From assembly GCA_902496275.1 (NCBI GenBank), contig CABVAC010000005.1, positions 28,309 through 92,308 of the forward strand: DNA of 64,000 bases, read 5' to 3'. A model generated the notes under the pieces. The model searched no databases. It had not been told where the DNA came from and saw nothing but the letters and a program-made list of their open reading frames with translations. A program made the translations under genes and the position numbers. Shown piece by piece: positions 7,665 through 16,711 of the stretch. This stretch comes from an uncultured Collinsella sp. (GTDB lineage Bacteria; Actinomycetota; Coriobacteriia; Coriobacteriales; Coriobacteriaceae). Every line of letters starts with the position of its first letter. Position 1 is the stretch's first letter.

Positions 7665-8587
7665 TGGGTACCGTGAACATGGCCGTCGATTTCGGCGGCG
7701 TCAAGATGCAAAACCCCATCAACACCGCAGCCGGTACCTTTGGCTACGGCTGGCAGTTCCAGAACTTCTTTGATGTCTCCCAGCTGGGTGCCATCACCAC
7801 CAAGGGTTGCGCTGCCGAGCCCTGGCCCGGCAATCCCGCGCCCCGCATGGCCGAGATTCCCGGCGGTATGATCAACTCCGTGGGCCTTCAGAACGCCGGC
7901 GTGGCCGCCTTTGCCCGCGAGTCCGGTCCGTGGCTCGAACAGCTGTCCAAGGACGGCTGCCAGGTCATCTGTCAGGTTGCCGGCCACTCCGTTGACGAGT
8001 TTGTCCGCGCACTCGAGATGTATGTCGAGCTGTGCCCCTGGGCTGCCGGCTACGAGATCAACGTGAGCTGCCCTAATATCGCCGCCGGCGGTGCCGCCAT
8101 GGGCTCCACGCCCGAGGGCGCCTCTTCCGTTATGGCTGCCTGCCGCAAGGTGACCGATAAGCCGCTGTTCGTGAAGATGGCTCCGGTCAACGTTGCCGAG
8201 ATTGCCAAGGCTCTCGAGGCCGCCGGCGCCGACGGCCTTTCGGTCATCAACTCCATCCAGGGCATGGCCATCGACGTCCATACCCGCAAGTCCCGCGTGG
8301 CCAAGCCCAAGGGCGGCCTTTCGGGCCCGCTGTGCCACCACATCGCCGTGCGCATGGTCTGGGAGGTTGCCCAGGCCGTCGATATCCCCATCAACGGTGT
8401 CGGCGGTGTCATGACCGGCGAGGATGCGGCTGAGTTTATCCTGGCCGGCGCCACCTGCGTGTCGGTCGGCATGGCCAACTTCGTCGATCCGTGCGCTTCG
8501 CTCAAGATCGCGCATGAGCTCGAGGCCTGGGCCGAGTCCCAGGGCGTAAAGGACATCAACGAGCTGGTAGGTGCTTTCGAATGCTAG
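7664..8587 (+). CDS. pyrD: Dihydroorotate dehydrogenase B (NAD+), catalytic subunit
   Basis: PyrD oxidises dihydroorotate to orotate with FMN; the class 1B form works with PyrK. Family motifs are NPINTAAGTFGYG, the catalytic-loop segment NVSCPNI, PLFVKMAP and the FMN phosphate site GVGGVMTGEDAAEF. The start is taken as GTG 7664, which shares a base with the pyrK stop. GTG 7673 and ATG 7679 are in frame and possible. Product length is about 307 residues, normal for the family. The 3' end overlaps pyrF by 7 bases. Confidence 0.94.
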   Translation: MGTVNMAVDFGGVKMQNPINTAAGTFGYGWQFQNFFDVSQLGAITTKGCAAEPWPGNPAPRMAEIPGGMINSVGLQNAGVAAFARESGPWLEQLSKDGCQVICQVAGHSVDEFVRALEMYVELCPWAAGYEINVSCPNIAAGGAAMGSTPEGASSVMAACRKVTDKPLFVKMAPVNVAEIAKALEAAGADGLSVINSIQGMAIDVHTRKSRVAKPKGGLSGPLCHHIAVRMVWEVAQAVDIPINGVGGVMTGEDAAEFILAGATCVSVGMANFVDPCASLKIAHELEAWAESQGVKDINELVGAFEC

Positions 8588-9297
8588 AGACCGATGCCCG
8601 CGACCGCGTAATCGTCGCCCTCGACTGCGATCGTGAGCGTGCGCTCGAGCTCGCCCACGAGCTTTCGGGCCATGCCGCCTGGCTTAAGGTTGGTATGACG
8701 CTCTATTACGCTGAGGGCCCCGAGATCGTCAAGACCTTTAAGGACCTGGGCTTTAAGGTCTTCCTTGACCTTAAGTTCCATGATATTCCGCATCAGGTTC
8801 GCGGTGCCGCCCGTTCGGCCTCGCTTGCCGGTGCCGACCTGCTCTCGGTTCACGGCTTGGGTTCGGGCGCCATGCTCGCTGCCTGCCGCGAGGGTGCCGA
8901 GGAGGCGCGCGAGGACCGCGCCAAGCTCGTCGCCATCACCGTGCTCACGAGCATGAATCAGGATGCCTTGAGCGAGATCGGCGTCGAGTCGCCCGTGGCC
9001 GAGGAGGCCGCCCGCCTGGCAAAGCTCGCTCAGGCCAACGGCATCGATGGCATCGTGTGCTCGCCGATGGAGGCTCACGACATGCGTGAGCTGCTGGGCC
9101 CTGATGCCCTGATCGTGACTCCGGGTGTGCGTCCGGTGGGTGCCGCCCTTGGTGACCAGTCCCGCGTGGCGACGCCTTCCCAGGCTATCGAGCGTGGCGC
9201 AAGCCACATTGTGGTGGGCCGTCCCATCACCGGCGCCGACGATCCGGTTGCCGCCTTTGACGCCATCGTCGCCGAGCTGGTCGAAAACGTCGCCTAA
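8581..9297 (+). CDS. pyrF: Orotidine 5'-phosphate decarboxylase
   Basis: PyrF decarboxylates OMP to UMP, the last step of the pathway encoded here. The 238-residue TIM barrel shows VIVALDCDRERAL at the N-terminus, the catalytic Asp/Lys array FLDLKFHDIPHQV and the phosphate-binding VVGRPITGADDP. It is the last gene of the pyr operon. Orotate phosphoribosyltransferase (pyrE) and the carbamoyl-phosphate synthase genes are not in this window, so they must lie elsewhere. Confidence 0.96.
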   Translation: MLETDARDRVIVALDCDRERALELAHELSGHAAWLKVGMTLYYAEGPEIVKTFKDLGFKVFLDLKFHDIPHQVRGAARSASLAGADLLSVHGLGSGAMLAACREGAEEAREDRAKLVAITVLTSMNQDALSEIGVESPVAEEAARLAKLAQANGIDGIVCSPMEAHDMRELLGPDALIVTPGVRPVGAALGDQSRVATPSQAIERGASHIVVGRPITGADDPVAAFDAIVAELVENVA

Positions 9298-9342
9298 AAG
9301 ATTCCCCTAAGTCACCACTTTTGGGTCTCATTAGCACAAAAT

Positions 9343-9407
9343 AGCCCCTGTGCCTGCGTAAACTTTCCCATCCTTTGTGTGGAATCGCAGGTCAGGGGCT
9401 TAACTTT
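9343..9407 (+). terminator. Probable terminator of the pyr operon
   Basis: AGCCCCTG and CCTGCG (9343-9358) pair with CGCAGG and CAGGGGCT (9386-9400), followed by TAACTTT. The loop is long (27 bases) and the T-run short, so termination may be partial. Confidence 0.5.
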
Positions 9408-9536
9408 GGGCGCAGTATATTGCACTTTTTGCGGGTATCGTCTAACCTATGGAGCCGCGATTGGGCATTTTGTACGTTCTACGTGCTAAAATGCCAATTA
9501 TTGAATCAGATATAACCCAACTATTTGGAGGTACGA

Positions 9537-9845
9537 ATGGCACTCCCTCAGCTTACCGATGAGCAGCGTAAGCAGGCTCTTGAGAAGGCTGCTGCCGCAC
9601 GTCACGCCCGCGCTGAGCTTCGCGAGCAGATCAAGAAGGGCGAGAAGTCCCTCGAGTCCGTGCTCAACTCCGATGACCCCATCGCTTCCCGCATGAAGGT
9701 TTCCACCCTCATCGAGTCTCTTCCTGGTTATGGCAAGGCCAAGGCCGCCAAGATCATGGAGGAGCTTGGTATCTCCGCTACCCGTCGCGTCCAGGGCCTC
9801 GGCGTCCGTCAGCGCGAGCAGCTCCTCGAGCAGCTGACCAAATAA
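9537..9845 (+). CDS. mihF: Integration host factor, actinobacterial type (MihF)
   Basis: MihF is a small basic nucleoid protein found in actinobacteria and unrelated to proteobacterial IHF. It binds DNA through a helix-two-turn-helix and is needed for phage integration and nucleoid organisation. The 102-residue product ends with the diagnostic region YGKAKAAKIMEELGISATRR and VQGLGVRQREQL. The ATG at 9537 follows TTGGAGGTACGA. A TAAAAT -10-like hexamer at 9487-9492 lies within GCATTTT...AAAATGC symmetry. It is directly followed by gmk and rpoZ, the order also seen in other actinobacteria. Confidence 0.93.
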   Translation: MALPQLTDEQRKQALEKAAAARHARAELREQIKKGEKSLESVLNSDDPIASRMKVSTLIESLPGYGKAKAAKIMEELGISATRRVQGLGVRQREQLLEQLTK

Positions 9846-10415
9846 GTGAGCGCTCAGGATTCCAAGCTCTTTGTGATTTCTGGACCGTCAGGCGCAGGGA
9901 AGGGTACGCTCGTCACTCGTGTGCGCGAGCGCCGCTCGAACCTGGGCCTGACGGTTTCGGCTACCACGCGAGCACCACGCAAAGGTGAGGTCGACGGCGT
10001 CAACTACTTTTTTCTGACGCGCGAGGAGTTCGACCGCCGCGTGGCAAACGGTGAGTTTGTTGAGTGGGCCGAGGTCCACGGTAACTGCTACGGCACGTTG
10101 GTGAGCGAGGTCACATCCAAGCTCGCCTCTGGCGCATCTCTGATTTTGGAGATCGATGTCCAGGGCGCCCTGCAGGTGAAGGAGCGTTTCCCCGAGGCCG
10201 TGCTGATCTTTATCAAGCCGCCTTCGCTTGAGGTGCTCCGCGAGCGTCTAGTCGGTCGCGGTACCGAGACGCCCGAGACGATTGAGCTGCGTATGGCAAA
10301 CGCCGCCGATGAGCTTGCCCTTGCCGACCGCTACGACGACGTCGTGGTAAATGACGATCTCGACCGCGCGACCGATGAGCTCGTTCGCGTTCTCGATATG
10401 CATGAAAGGATCTGA
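9846..10415 (+). CDS. gmk: Guanylate kinase
   Basis: Gmk phosphorylates GMP to GDP for nucleotide and (p)ppGpp pools. The 189-residue product has the P-loop ISGPSGAGKGTL, the GMP-binding SATTRAPRKGEVDGVNYFF and the lid segment around RLVGRGTE. It starts with GTG directly after the mihF stop codon, so translation is probably coupled. Confidence 0.95.
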   Translation: MSAQDSKLFVISGPSGAGKGTLVTRVRERRSNLGLTVSATTRAPRKGEVDGVNYFFLTREEFDRRVANGEFVEWAEVHGNCYGTLVSEVTSKLASGASLILEIDVQGALQVKERFPEAVLIFIKPPSLEVLRERLVGRGTETPETIELRMANAADELALADRYDDVVVNDDLDRATDELVRVLDMHERI

Positions 10416-10420
10416 GGTCC

Positions 10421-10702
10421 GTGTCCGTTGTAAAGCCTTGCATTGACGATCTTCTGGAGAAGACCGATCACAACCGCTTCCTGCTCGCTTCGCTTGCCTC
10501 CAAGCGCGCCTGCGATATTAACAGCATGCTGCGTGGCCAGCACAACCGCGTGCTTGCCGTCCAGGATGTCGATGACATCACCATCGGGCTTTCCGGTGCC
10601 GATACCATTTCGATGGCTATGGACGAGATTGTCGACGGCGACATCTCTTACGACGAGGCCCGTTACGAGAAGGCGCTCGGCCACAAGGTTGCTGAAGCCT
10701 AA
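10421..10702 (+). CDS. rpoZ: RNA polymerase omega subunit
   Basis: Omega helps fold and assemble the beta' subunit. The 93-residue product begins MSVVKPCIDDLLEKTDHNRF and has the family core LASLASKRACDINSM; the C-terminus DEARYEKALGHKV is typical. It starts with GTG 5 bases after gmk. The gmk-rpoZ pairing is widely conserved. Confidence 0.92.
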   Translation: MSVVKPCIDDLLEKTDHNRFLLASLASKRACDINSMLRGQHNRVLAVQDVDDITIGLSGADTISMAMDEIVDGDISYDEARYEKALGHKVAEA

Positions 10703-11947
10703 ATGGCGGCTCGCGTCTGCCTGGTCCACTATCACGAGGTTGGACTGAAGGGTAAGAACCGCGCACATTTTGAGCATATCCTCATGGATAACATCAAGGC
10801 GGCCTTGGCCGCCTTTTCCGTGAATGCCGTGTCTCGAATTTCCGGTTATATCCTCGTGACCTTTAACGAGCATCAGGCCGACGAGGCGGCGCGTGTCATT
10901 CGCACCGTTCCCGGCGTTGCTCGCGTGTCTTTGGCGTATCACACCAATCGCGACCCTCAGGAGTACTGTGCCGCCGCCGTGAAGGCGCTGCGCGAGTTTG
11001 GTTCCTTCGATTCGTTTAAGGTGCACGCCAAGCGCTCCAATACCGATTATGAGCTCACCTCGATTGACATCAATCGTCAGGTGGGCGAGGTGCTGTGCGA
11101 GGCCTTCCCCGATAAAAAGGTTCAAATGCACGACCCCGATGCGATGGTGCACGTACTGGTGGTCCAGGGTAGCGTTTATGTGTACGCGCGCTCCGAGCGC
11201 GGCGTGGGCGGTCTGCCGGTGGGTTCTGCCGGCAAGGTCGTGACGCTGCTGTCGTCGGGTATTGATTCTCCGGTGGCAACCTGGATGCTCGCGCGTCGCG
11301 GCGCGGTGTGCGTGCCGGTACATTTCTCAGGTCGTCCGCAGACGCCCGACACGAGCGAGTATTTGGTGCAGGACATCATTCGTGCGCTTGAGCCGGGTGT
11401 CCAGATCGGCCGCCTGTACGTGGTGCCGTTTGGCGACTGCCAGCGTGAGATTTCGGTCACCTGTCCCAGCAACCTGCGCGTGATCATGTATCGCCGCATC
11501 ATGTATTCGGTTGCCGAGCGTATCGCGCATATCGAGGGCGCCAAGGCCATCGTGACCGGCGAGTCGCTCGGTCAGGTTGCCTCCCAGACGCTCGAGAATA
11601 TCATGGCCGTCAACGAGGCCGTGAAGATTCCCGTGTTCCGTCCGCTCATCGGGTCCGACAAGCAGGAGATCATTGCGCGCGCTCAGGAGATCGGCACGTT
11701 CGATATTTCCACCGAGGCGGCGCCCGACTGCTGCACGCTGTTTATGCCGCGTCGTCCCGAGACGCACGCCAAACTCGATGCCGTGCACGAGGCCTGGGAG
11801 CTGTTCGACCACGAGGAGATGATCGAGCGTCTGCTTAAGCAGACCGAGTACATTGACTTCTCCAGCAACACGTATAAGGCCCCTAAGACCTTAAAACGCA
11901 AACATTCGGAGCTTGCTCCGCGTGAGATTTACCAAGATCACGAGTAA
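10703..11947 (+). CDS. thiI: tRNA 4-thiouridine synthase ThiI
   Basis: ThiI adenylates U8 of tRNA and transfers sulfur to form s4U, and can feed thiazole synthesis. The 414-residue product has an N-terminal ferredoxin-like region, a THUMP domain (about residues 60-165) and the PP-loop SSGIDSPVATWMLARRG, followed by TGESLGQVASQTLENI. There is no C-terminal rhodanese domain, as in most Gram-positive ThiI proteins. The start ATG is immediately after the rpoZ stop. A strong terminator follows. Confidence 0.95.
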   Translation: MAARVCLVHYHEVGLKGKNRAHFEHILMDNIKAALAAFSVNAVSRISGYILVTFNEHQADEAARVIRTVPGVARVSLAYHTNRDPQEYCAAAVKALREFGSFDSFKVHAKRSNTDYELTSIDINRQVGEVLCEAFPDKKVQMHDPDAMVHVLVVQGSVYVYARSERGVGGLPVGSAGKVVTLLSSGIDSPVATWMLARRGAVCVPVHFSGRPQTPDTSEYLVQDIIRALEPGVQIGRLYVVPFGDCQREISVTCPSNLRVIMYRRIMYSVAERIAHIEGAKAIVTGESLGQVASQTLENIMAVNEAVKIPVFRPLIGSDKQEIIARAQEIGTFDISTEAAPDCCTLFMPRRPETHAKLDAVHEAWELFDHEEMIERLLKQTEYIDFSSNTYKAPKTLKRKHSELAPREIYQDHE

Positions 11948-11958
11948 ATTTGTGCATA

Positions 11959-11990
11959 GGCCGACGATGCGCCTGCATCGTCGGCCTTTT
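11959..11990 (+). terminator. Intrinsic terminator after thiI
   Basis: A perfect 12-bp stem, GGCCGACGATGC and GCATCGTCGGCC with a 4-base loop, is followed by TTTT. Confidence 0.9.
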
Positions 11991-12160
11991 GCTATCTGGG
12001 CATTTTGCGGCTAAGTGTTCATTTGCTGACGTGTGCCTGAATAAATGGACAGATTTGTGCAAGGTTTTGGTCGGTTTTTGGTTTGACCGCTAAAACCGGT
12101 TTTGGGGCGTGGCTGTTGTGGAGCTCCTTTCCTGACACGATGGTGTTGGGAGGTTTTGCT

Positions 12161-12874
12161 ATGGCGCAGCGCGAACAACACGAACGAGTCAAACGGATGG
12201 ACCGCTTGGCGGACAAGCTGTTCGGTCATAAGGCAGTGGTGATGGCGATACTGGTCGTCATTGCGATGGCGAGTGGACTGGCGATGGCGAACCTTGGCGG
12301 CGGTGCCGGTGGCGTGTCGTTTGAGCGCACTGACGGTTCAGACTCGTTGGTGGAGCCGGGATCCGGTGATGCCTCGAGCGGAAAGACATCCGAAGGTTCT
12401 TCGGCTAAGGCTTCTGCCGCGGCAGAGGTCTATGTCGATGTCGACGGCGCCGTTGTGTCGCCCGGTGTATATCGTCTCAAGGACGGCGCGCGGGTGGCTC
12501 AGGCGATTGATGCCGCCGGCGGGCTTACGCCCGAGGCGGACGTTACGGGGCTTAACCGGGCATCCAAGGTCACTGATGGACAAAAAATCCACGTTCCAAC
12601 GGTGGGGGAGCAGCAGGCGTCCATTGCGGAAGCCGGTGTTGATGGTGGGGCTTCCGCATCATTGGGCGTGAGTGGCGCAACGGGCCTAGTCAACATCAAT
12701 ACGGCAAGCGCGGCAGAGCTGCAGACGCTCTCGGGCATCGGCCCCTCCATGGCCCAGTCGATTATCGATGAGCGTACAAAGAACGGTGCTTTTGCCTCGG
12801 TTGACGATTTGATGCGTGTGTCGGGAATCGGCGAGAAGAAGCTTGCCAAAATCAAAGATTGCATCTGCGTATGA
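12161..12874 (+). CDS. comEA: ComEA-like DNA-binding competence protein
   Basis: ComEA is a membrane-anchored protein that binds incoming DNA at the cell surface and hands it to ComEC. The 237-residue product has a basic N-terminus, one membrane segment (about residues 25-45, AVVMAILVVIAMASGLAMA), a Ser/Gly linker, and an SLBB-type domain (YVDVDGAVVSPGVYRL). It ends with a pair of helix-hairpin-helix motifs (VNINTASAAELQTLSGIGP and VSGIGEKKLAKI). The ATG at 12161 follows TGGGAGGTTTTGCT and is preferred over a TTG-type start upstream. It overlaps comEC by ATGA. Confidence 0.92.
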   Translation: MAQREQHERVKRMDRLADKLFGHKAVVMAILVVIAMASGLAMANLGGGAGGVSFERTDGSDSLVEPGSGDASSGKTSEGSSAKASAAAEVYVDVDGAVVSPGVYRLKDGARVAQAIDAAGGLTPEADVTGLNRASKVTDGQKIHVPTVGEQQASIAEAGVDGGASASLGVSGATGLVNINTASAAELQTLSGIGPSMAQSIIDERTKNGAFASVDDLMRVSGIGEKKLAKIKDCICV

Positions 12875-15174
12875 GTGCGACAGAGCGCGAGCATGTGATG
12901 CCTCCGCGGCCCTTGATGCCGTGGACGATGGCTCTGTGTGCCGGCGTGTGCATGAGCTGCGCCTTGGTGCTCAACGTGGCCGCTGATGTGCTGCTGAGGG
13001 AGCAGGCGCCGGCGGTCGGGCTGCTATGGGCCATTCCCGTTGCGGCGGCGGTATTCGTTGCGCTGGCTCAATTTTGTGCACCGCTTGCTCCTTGGAAGCG
13101 GTGGCTGTATGCCGCGTCCGTTGGTCTCGTGGCGGGAGCGGTCGTCTCGGCGTGGTGGGCTGCGGGCGCGCTCAACGCCTCGAAGGCGCTCGACGGTCGA
13201 GCGGCAAGCGGCCTCGAGTTTGTCGTGCAGGGCGATCCATCCATAAACGACGACGTGTATTCCTATACCTGCGAGGCACGTGCGGACGGTAAGAACTTGG
13301 CAACGGTTCGCCTATCGTGTGACCGCGAGCTCAAGGTCGGGGCGCACGCGCGTGTTATCGGTCGCGTTTCACGTTTTGAGAACGATGCATATGGACGATC
13401 GCGCGTGCTCCGAGGCGAGGTGCGCAAGGTTCAAGCCGTTCGGATTGTGTCGGTCGATGAGGGCTCTCCGGGGCCGCTGCTTCGACTGCGAAATGGGCTG
13501 CTTGCGTCCATCGCGCCTGCGACCGACCCGGCGCGTGCGCTCATAGCCGGTGTCGTCTGTGGTCGTTCGGCCGAGCTGCGCGCCCAACCGGCGGGCGACT
13601 GGTTTTCGGTGACGGGAACGGCGCATCTTATCGCCGTCTCGGGCAGCCATTTGGCTATCGTGGGGTTTGTAATCGAGGGTGTATTGCAAAAGACTCGGTG
13701 TTCGCGTGGTCTTCAGCGGGCGATATTGGCGATAGCGCTTGTGGGCTACGCTGCCTTTACGGGCGCGTCTCCCTCGGCCGTGCGCGCGTGCTGCATGGTG
13801 TTCGCGACGCTTGTCGTAAACGGCGCGGGGCGTCGCCGGCACGGCGCATCGGCTCTCTTCGTAACCATGTCCATCTTTGTGCTACTGCGGCCGACGGTGC
13901 TGTTCGAGATGGGCTTTCAGCTTTCATGTGCCAGCGTTTTAGCCATTCTGTGCTTTTGCCCCTATGCGACCTACGCTTTGGGTGAGCTGGGTGTGCCATC
14001 GGGCGTCGCCAGCATGCTTTCCGTCACGCTGTGCTCGCAACTGGCGACTCTTCCCATTACCATTCCCGCCTTCGGTACGTTCTCGCTCATTGCTCCGTTG
14101 GCAAATGCGGTCATCGGTCCGGTGGTGAGCGTACTGCTTGCTGTGTTGATCGTGCTGGTTCCCTTTTCGCTCGTGGCACCGTTGCGGACTTGGGCGCTCG
14201 TTGTGCCTATGATTGCCGCCCGTTGCGCGCTGTTTTTCGAGCAGCTGTTTGCCGCCGTGCCGGGTGCATCCGTGAGTGCGCCGCCCGATAGCATGTGGAT
14301 TTATCTAGTGCCGTGTTTGCTGACGGTTCTCTTAGTCTGGTGGCCGCGTCCCCGCGCACGTCCTATGGCGGTGGGGCTTGCGTGTCTGGTGCTCTTGGCT
14401 GCGATTCCGTACGTCTACTGGGATCGATTCGCTCCGCCTTCGGTGACGGTGCTCGATGTGGGCCAGGCCGATGCGATTCTTATCCGCCAGGGCGGCTCAG
14501 TAGCGCTCGTCGACTGCGGGCTCGATGAGCGCGTGGTGGCGGCGTTGGTTCGCAATAACGTGCACCATATCGATGCCGTCTTTGTGACGCATTGGGATGA
14601 GGATCACTGGGGTGGTCTGCCTGCCGTGCTCGAACAGTTTTCGGTCGGAACGATTGCCGTGGCGGCGGATGCGCTGGAGGATGCTCCTGTTGAGGTATTG
14701 AACCGATCTGGCGTGGAGTATCGGCAGGTGCGCTGTGGGGATACGGTCGACATCGGCTCATTTTGCGCCCGCGTGATGTGGCCATTCGAGTCCGTGGATG
14801 GCGAGGGAAATGAGGACTCGCTTGTCCTGCTGCTCTCTTATGTTCAGGAAGGCAAGAGCCTGCGCATACTCCTCACCGGTGATGCCGAGCTCGACCAAGA
14901 ACGGGAATTCGTGCAGGAGGTGGGGGATATTGATGTCCTTAAACTTGGGCATCACGGCTCCAAGGTTTCAGTCGATGTTGAGTTGCTGGACGTCCTGAAG
15001 CCCGAGCTTTCCCTCGCGAGCGCGGGCGAAGGGAATCGATACGGCCATCCGTCTGATGTCTGCATCGATGCCGTGAAGGAAGCGGGTGGTGTGTTCGCGT
15101 GCACCATCGAACACGGCGACATTACCGTCATGCCGACTGCGAATGGCTTTGCGATGCGATGCCAGCGACCGTGA
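12871..15174 (+). CDS. comEC: ComEC/Rec2 DNA-uptake channel with metallo-beta-lactamase domain
   Basis: ComEC forms the channel for single-stranded DNA. This 767-residue protein has several N-terminal membrane helices, a soluble N-terminal domain (DUF4131 type, about 85-215), and the ComEC core with GTAHLIAVSGSHLAIVGF and more helices (about 240-510). The C-terminal metallo-beta-lactamase domain has the start DVGQADAILI, the metal site THWDEDHWGG, and then LTGDAE and KLGHHGSK. The start at 12871 overlaps the comEA stop. No other competence genes are in view, so natural transformation is possible but not shown. Confidence 0.93.
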   Translation: MSATEREHVMPPRPLMPWTMALCAGVCMSCALVLNVAADVLLREQAPAVGLLWAIPVAAAVFVALAQFCAPLAPWKRWLYAASVGLVAGAVVSAWWAAGALNASKALDGRAASGLEFVVQGDPSINDDVYSYTCEARADGKNLATVRLSCDRELKVGAHARVIGRVSRFENDAYGRSRVLRGEVRKVQAVRIVSVDEGSPGPLLRLRNGLLASIAPATDPARALIAGVVCGRSAELRAQPAGDWFSVTGTAHLIAVSGSHLAIVGFVIEGVLQKTRCSRGLQRAILAIALVGYAAFTGASPSAVRACCMVFATLVVNGAGRRRHGASALFVTMSIFVLLRPTVLFEMGFQLSCASVLAILCFCPYATYALGELGVPSGVASMLSVTLCSQLATLPITIPAFGTFSLIAPLANAVIGPVVSVLLAVLIVLVPFSLVAPLRTWALVVPMIAARCALFFEQLFAAVPGASVSAPPDSMWIYLVPCLLTVLLVWWPRPRARPMAVGLACLVLLAAIPYVYWDRFAPPSVTVLDVGQADAILIRQGGSVALVDCGLDERVVAALVRNNVHHIDAVFVTHWDEDHWGGLPAVLEQFSVGTIAVAADALEDAPVEVLNRSGVEYRQVRCGDTVDIGSFCARVMWPFESVDGEGNEDSLVLLLSYVQEGKSLRILLTGDAELDQEREFVQEVGDIDVLKLGHHGSKVSVDVELLDVLKPELSLASAGEGNRYGHPSDVCIDAVKEAGGVFACTIEHGDITVMPTANGFAMRCQRP

Positions 15175-15182
15175 CGACGTCG

Positions 15183-15212
15183 TTGGCGTGTGGTGGGCCC
15201 CTGGGCTAGAAT
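15183..15212 (+). promoter_or_regulatory. Promoter of holA
   Basis: TTGGCG (15183-15188) and TAGAAT (15207-15212) are separated by 18 bases and lie 40 bases before the holA start. Confidence 0.55.
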
Positions 15213-15252
15213 GGCACGGAGCGAATACGAAGGCCTGCGGGAGGGGAGCGCA

Positions 15253-16215
15253 ATGTCCGAAACCGGTCTGCTGCCGGCATATCTGATCGTCGGTACCGAC
15301 GGCGTCAAGCGCGATCACGCCGTCTCGCGTATGAAGGCGCGTCTGGAAAAGTCGGGAATGGTCGAGTTCAACCTCGACGAGCGCGACATGACCAAAGACC
15401 CCGATATCGAGTCCATTATCGGATCGCTTAACACCTTTCCGATGGGCAGCGAGTTTCGCTTGGTAATCCTTGATGGCTGCTCAAAGCTCGCCAAGGCGGT
15501 CTCGGAGCCGCTTGTCGACTATCTGACGAGTCCCAGCCCCACGACGGTTTGCCTCATCATCGCGGACTCGCTTGCCAAGAACACGCGCCTGTATAAGGCG
15601 ATCGCCAAGATCGACAAGAAGGCCGTGATCGATTGCTCCGGCACCAAGCGCTGGGAGCTTCCGCGCCGCGTGCAGCAGATGGCGACGCAGCACGGCAAGT
15701 CGATCTCGACGGCGGCCGCCGAGGAACTCGTCTCGCGTTCGGGTGAAAACACGCGCATGCTCGATAACGACTTGGCTAAGCTTGCCCAGATGGTCGAGGT
15801 GCCCCAGATTGAGCTTGCCGACGTTGAGCGCTGGATTGTACGTACGGCCGAGGTCCAACCTTGGGACTTTCTCAATGCGGTCTCGGCCCGTGACATGCGA
15901 CGCTCGCTCGAGCTTTTCAATCTATTGCCCGCCAAGAGCTACGTGTGGACTTACACGTTGCTGTGCGGTCGCATCCGCGAGCTTATCGTTGCCAAGGCGC
16001 TCGATGCGCGCGGACAGGGTCGTGAGCTGGCCGCAACGCTCAAGCTCCAGTCCTGGCAGGTCAAGAATCACCTGACCTGGGCACGTCGCTTTTCGATGGC
16101 AGAGCTCGTCGCAGCGCTTGAGGGTGCGGTCGATGTGGAGCTCGCGCTCAAGGGTTCGGCCGATTCTGAGACCGCGCTTTTGCTCTGGATTACGAACATC
16201 TTGAGAAAATCGTGA
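15253..16215 (+). CDS. holA: DNA polymerase III delta subunit
   Basis: HolA is the clamp-loader subunit that opens the beta sliding clamp. The 320-residue product has the family N-terminus LPAYLIVGTDGVKRDHAV, a Rossmann-like region, and the conserved C-terminal stretch around LQSWQVKNHLTWARRFS. The ATG at 15253 follows GGGAGGGGAGCGCA; a GTG 63 bases upstream would start inside the promoter. Its position after comEC is conserved in many Gram-positive genomes, and rpsT follows as in Firmicutes. Confidence 0.93.
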   Translation: MSETGLLPAYLIVGTDGVKRDHAVSRMKARLEKSGMVEFNLDERDMTKDPDIESIIGSLNTFPMGSEFRLVILDGCSKLAKAVSEPLVDYLTSPSPTTVCLIIADSLAKNTRLYKAIAKIDKKAVIDCSGTKRWELPRRVQQMATQHGKSISTAAAEELVSRSGENTRMLDNDLAKLAQMVEVPQIELADVERWIVRTAEVQPWDFLNAVSARDMRRSLELFNLLPAKSYVWTYTLLCGRIRELIVAKALDARGQGRELAATLKLQSWQVKNHLTWARRFSMAELVAALEGAVDVELALKGSADSETALLLWITNILRKS

Positions 16216-16348
16216 TGATACCTGCCTATTTGACAAATTCGTTCTATCCCTTTGAGGGGGAGCGTGCTATAGTAGGCGCTTGCATGACCTCACCGTGTCT
16301 CAGAGGTGTCATACATTTTTTGCAAGGAACTCGAAAGGAACTCCAGAA

Positions 16349-16615
16349 GTGGCAAACATCAAGTCTCAGAAGAAGCGTATCCGCACCAATGAGGCAGCTC
16401 GCATGCGTAACAAGGCTGTCAAGTCCGAGCTCAAGACGCTGACCAAGCACGTCCAGTCCGCCGTTGCCGAGGGCGACGCCGAGAAGGCCCAGGCTGCCCT
16501 CAAGACCGTCACCAAGCGTCTCGACATGGCTGCCGCCAAGCATGTTATCCACAAGAACCAGGCTTCCAACCGCAAGTCCGGTCTTGCCAAGCTCGTGAAC
16601 AGCATCAACGCCTAA
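16349..16615 (+). CDS. rpsT: 30S ribosomal protein S20
   Basis: S20 is a small, basic, primary 16S-rRNA-binding protein. The 88-residue product reads MANIKSQKKRIRTNEAARMR with a helical Ala/Lys-rich body, and ends in KSGLAKLVNSI. The start is GTG 16349, preceded by GGAACTCCAGAA; families begin at this MANIKSQKKR block. A TATAGT -10-like element is at 16268-16273 in a region that also has TTGACA at 16230-16235, although their spacing (32 bases) is too long for one promoter. Confidence 0.95.
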   Translation: MANIKSQKKRIRTNEAARMRNKAVKSELKTLTKHVQSAVAEGDAEKAQAALKTVTKRLDMAAAKHVIHKNQASNRKSGLAKLVNSINA

Positions 16616-16652
16616 GTTGTAAATTTCACACCACACAGATTACGCGCATAAA

Positions 16653-16686
16653 TGGAGCCTGTTTTATGGAACAGGCTCCATTTTTT
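16653..16686 (+). terminator. Intrinsic terminator after rpsT
   Basis: TGGAGCCTGTT (16653-16663) pairs perfectly with AACAGGCTCCA (16670-16680) and is followed by T6. Confidence 0.92.
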
Positions 16687-16699
16687 GTACCGCTCGGGT

Positions 16700-16705
16700 A
16701 AGATA
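16700..16705 (+). promoter_or_regulatory. -10 element of lepA, very close to the start codon
   Basis: TAAGAT in the context CTCGGGTAAGATAGTCCGC ends 6 bases before the lepA ATG (16712). Transcription would begin at or next to the ATG, implying a leaderless message. No clear -35 hexamer was found because that position lies in the rpsT terminator. Confidence 0.4.
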
Positions 16706-16711
16706 GTCCGC

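Noticed and set aside
16230..16273. TTGACA and TATAGT before rpsT as one promoter
   Set aside because: The spacing is 32 bases, too long for one sigma-70-type promoter. Only the TATAGT -10 is kept as a possibility.
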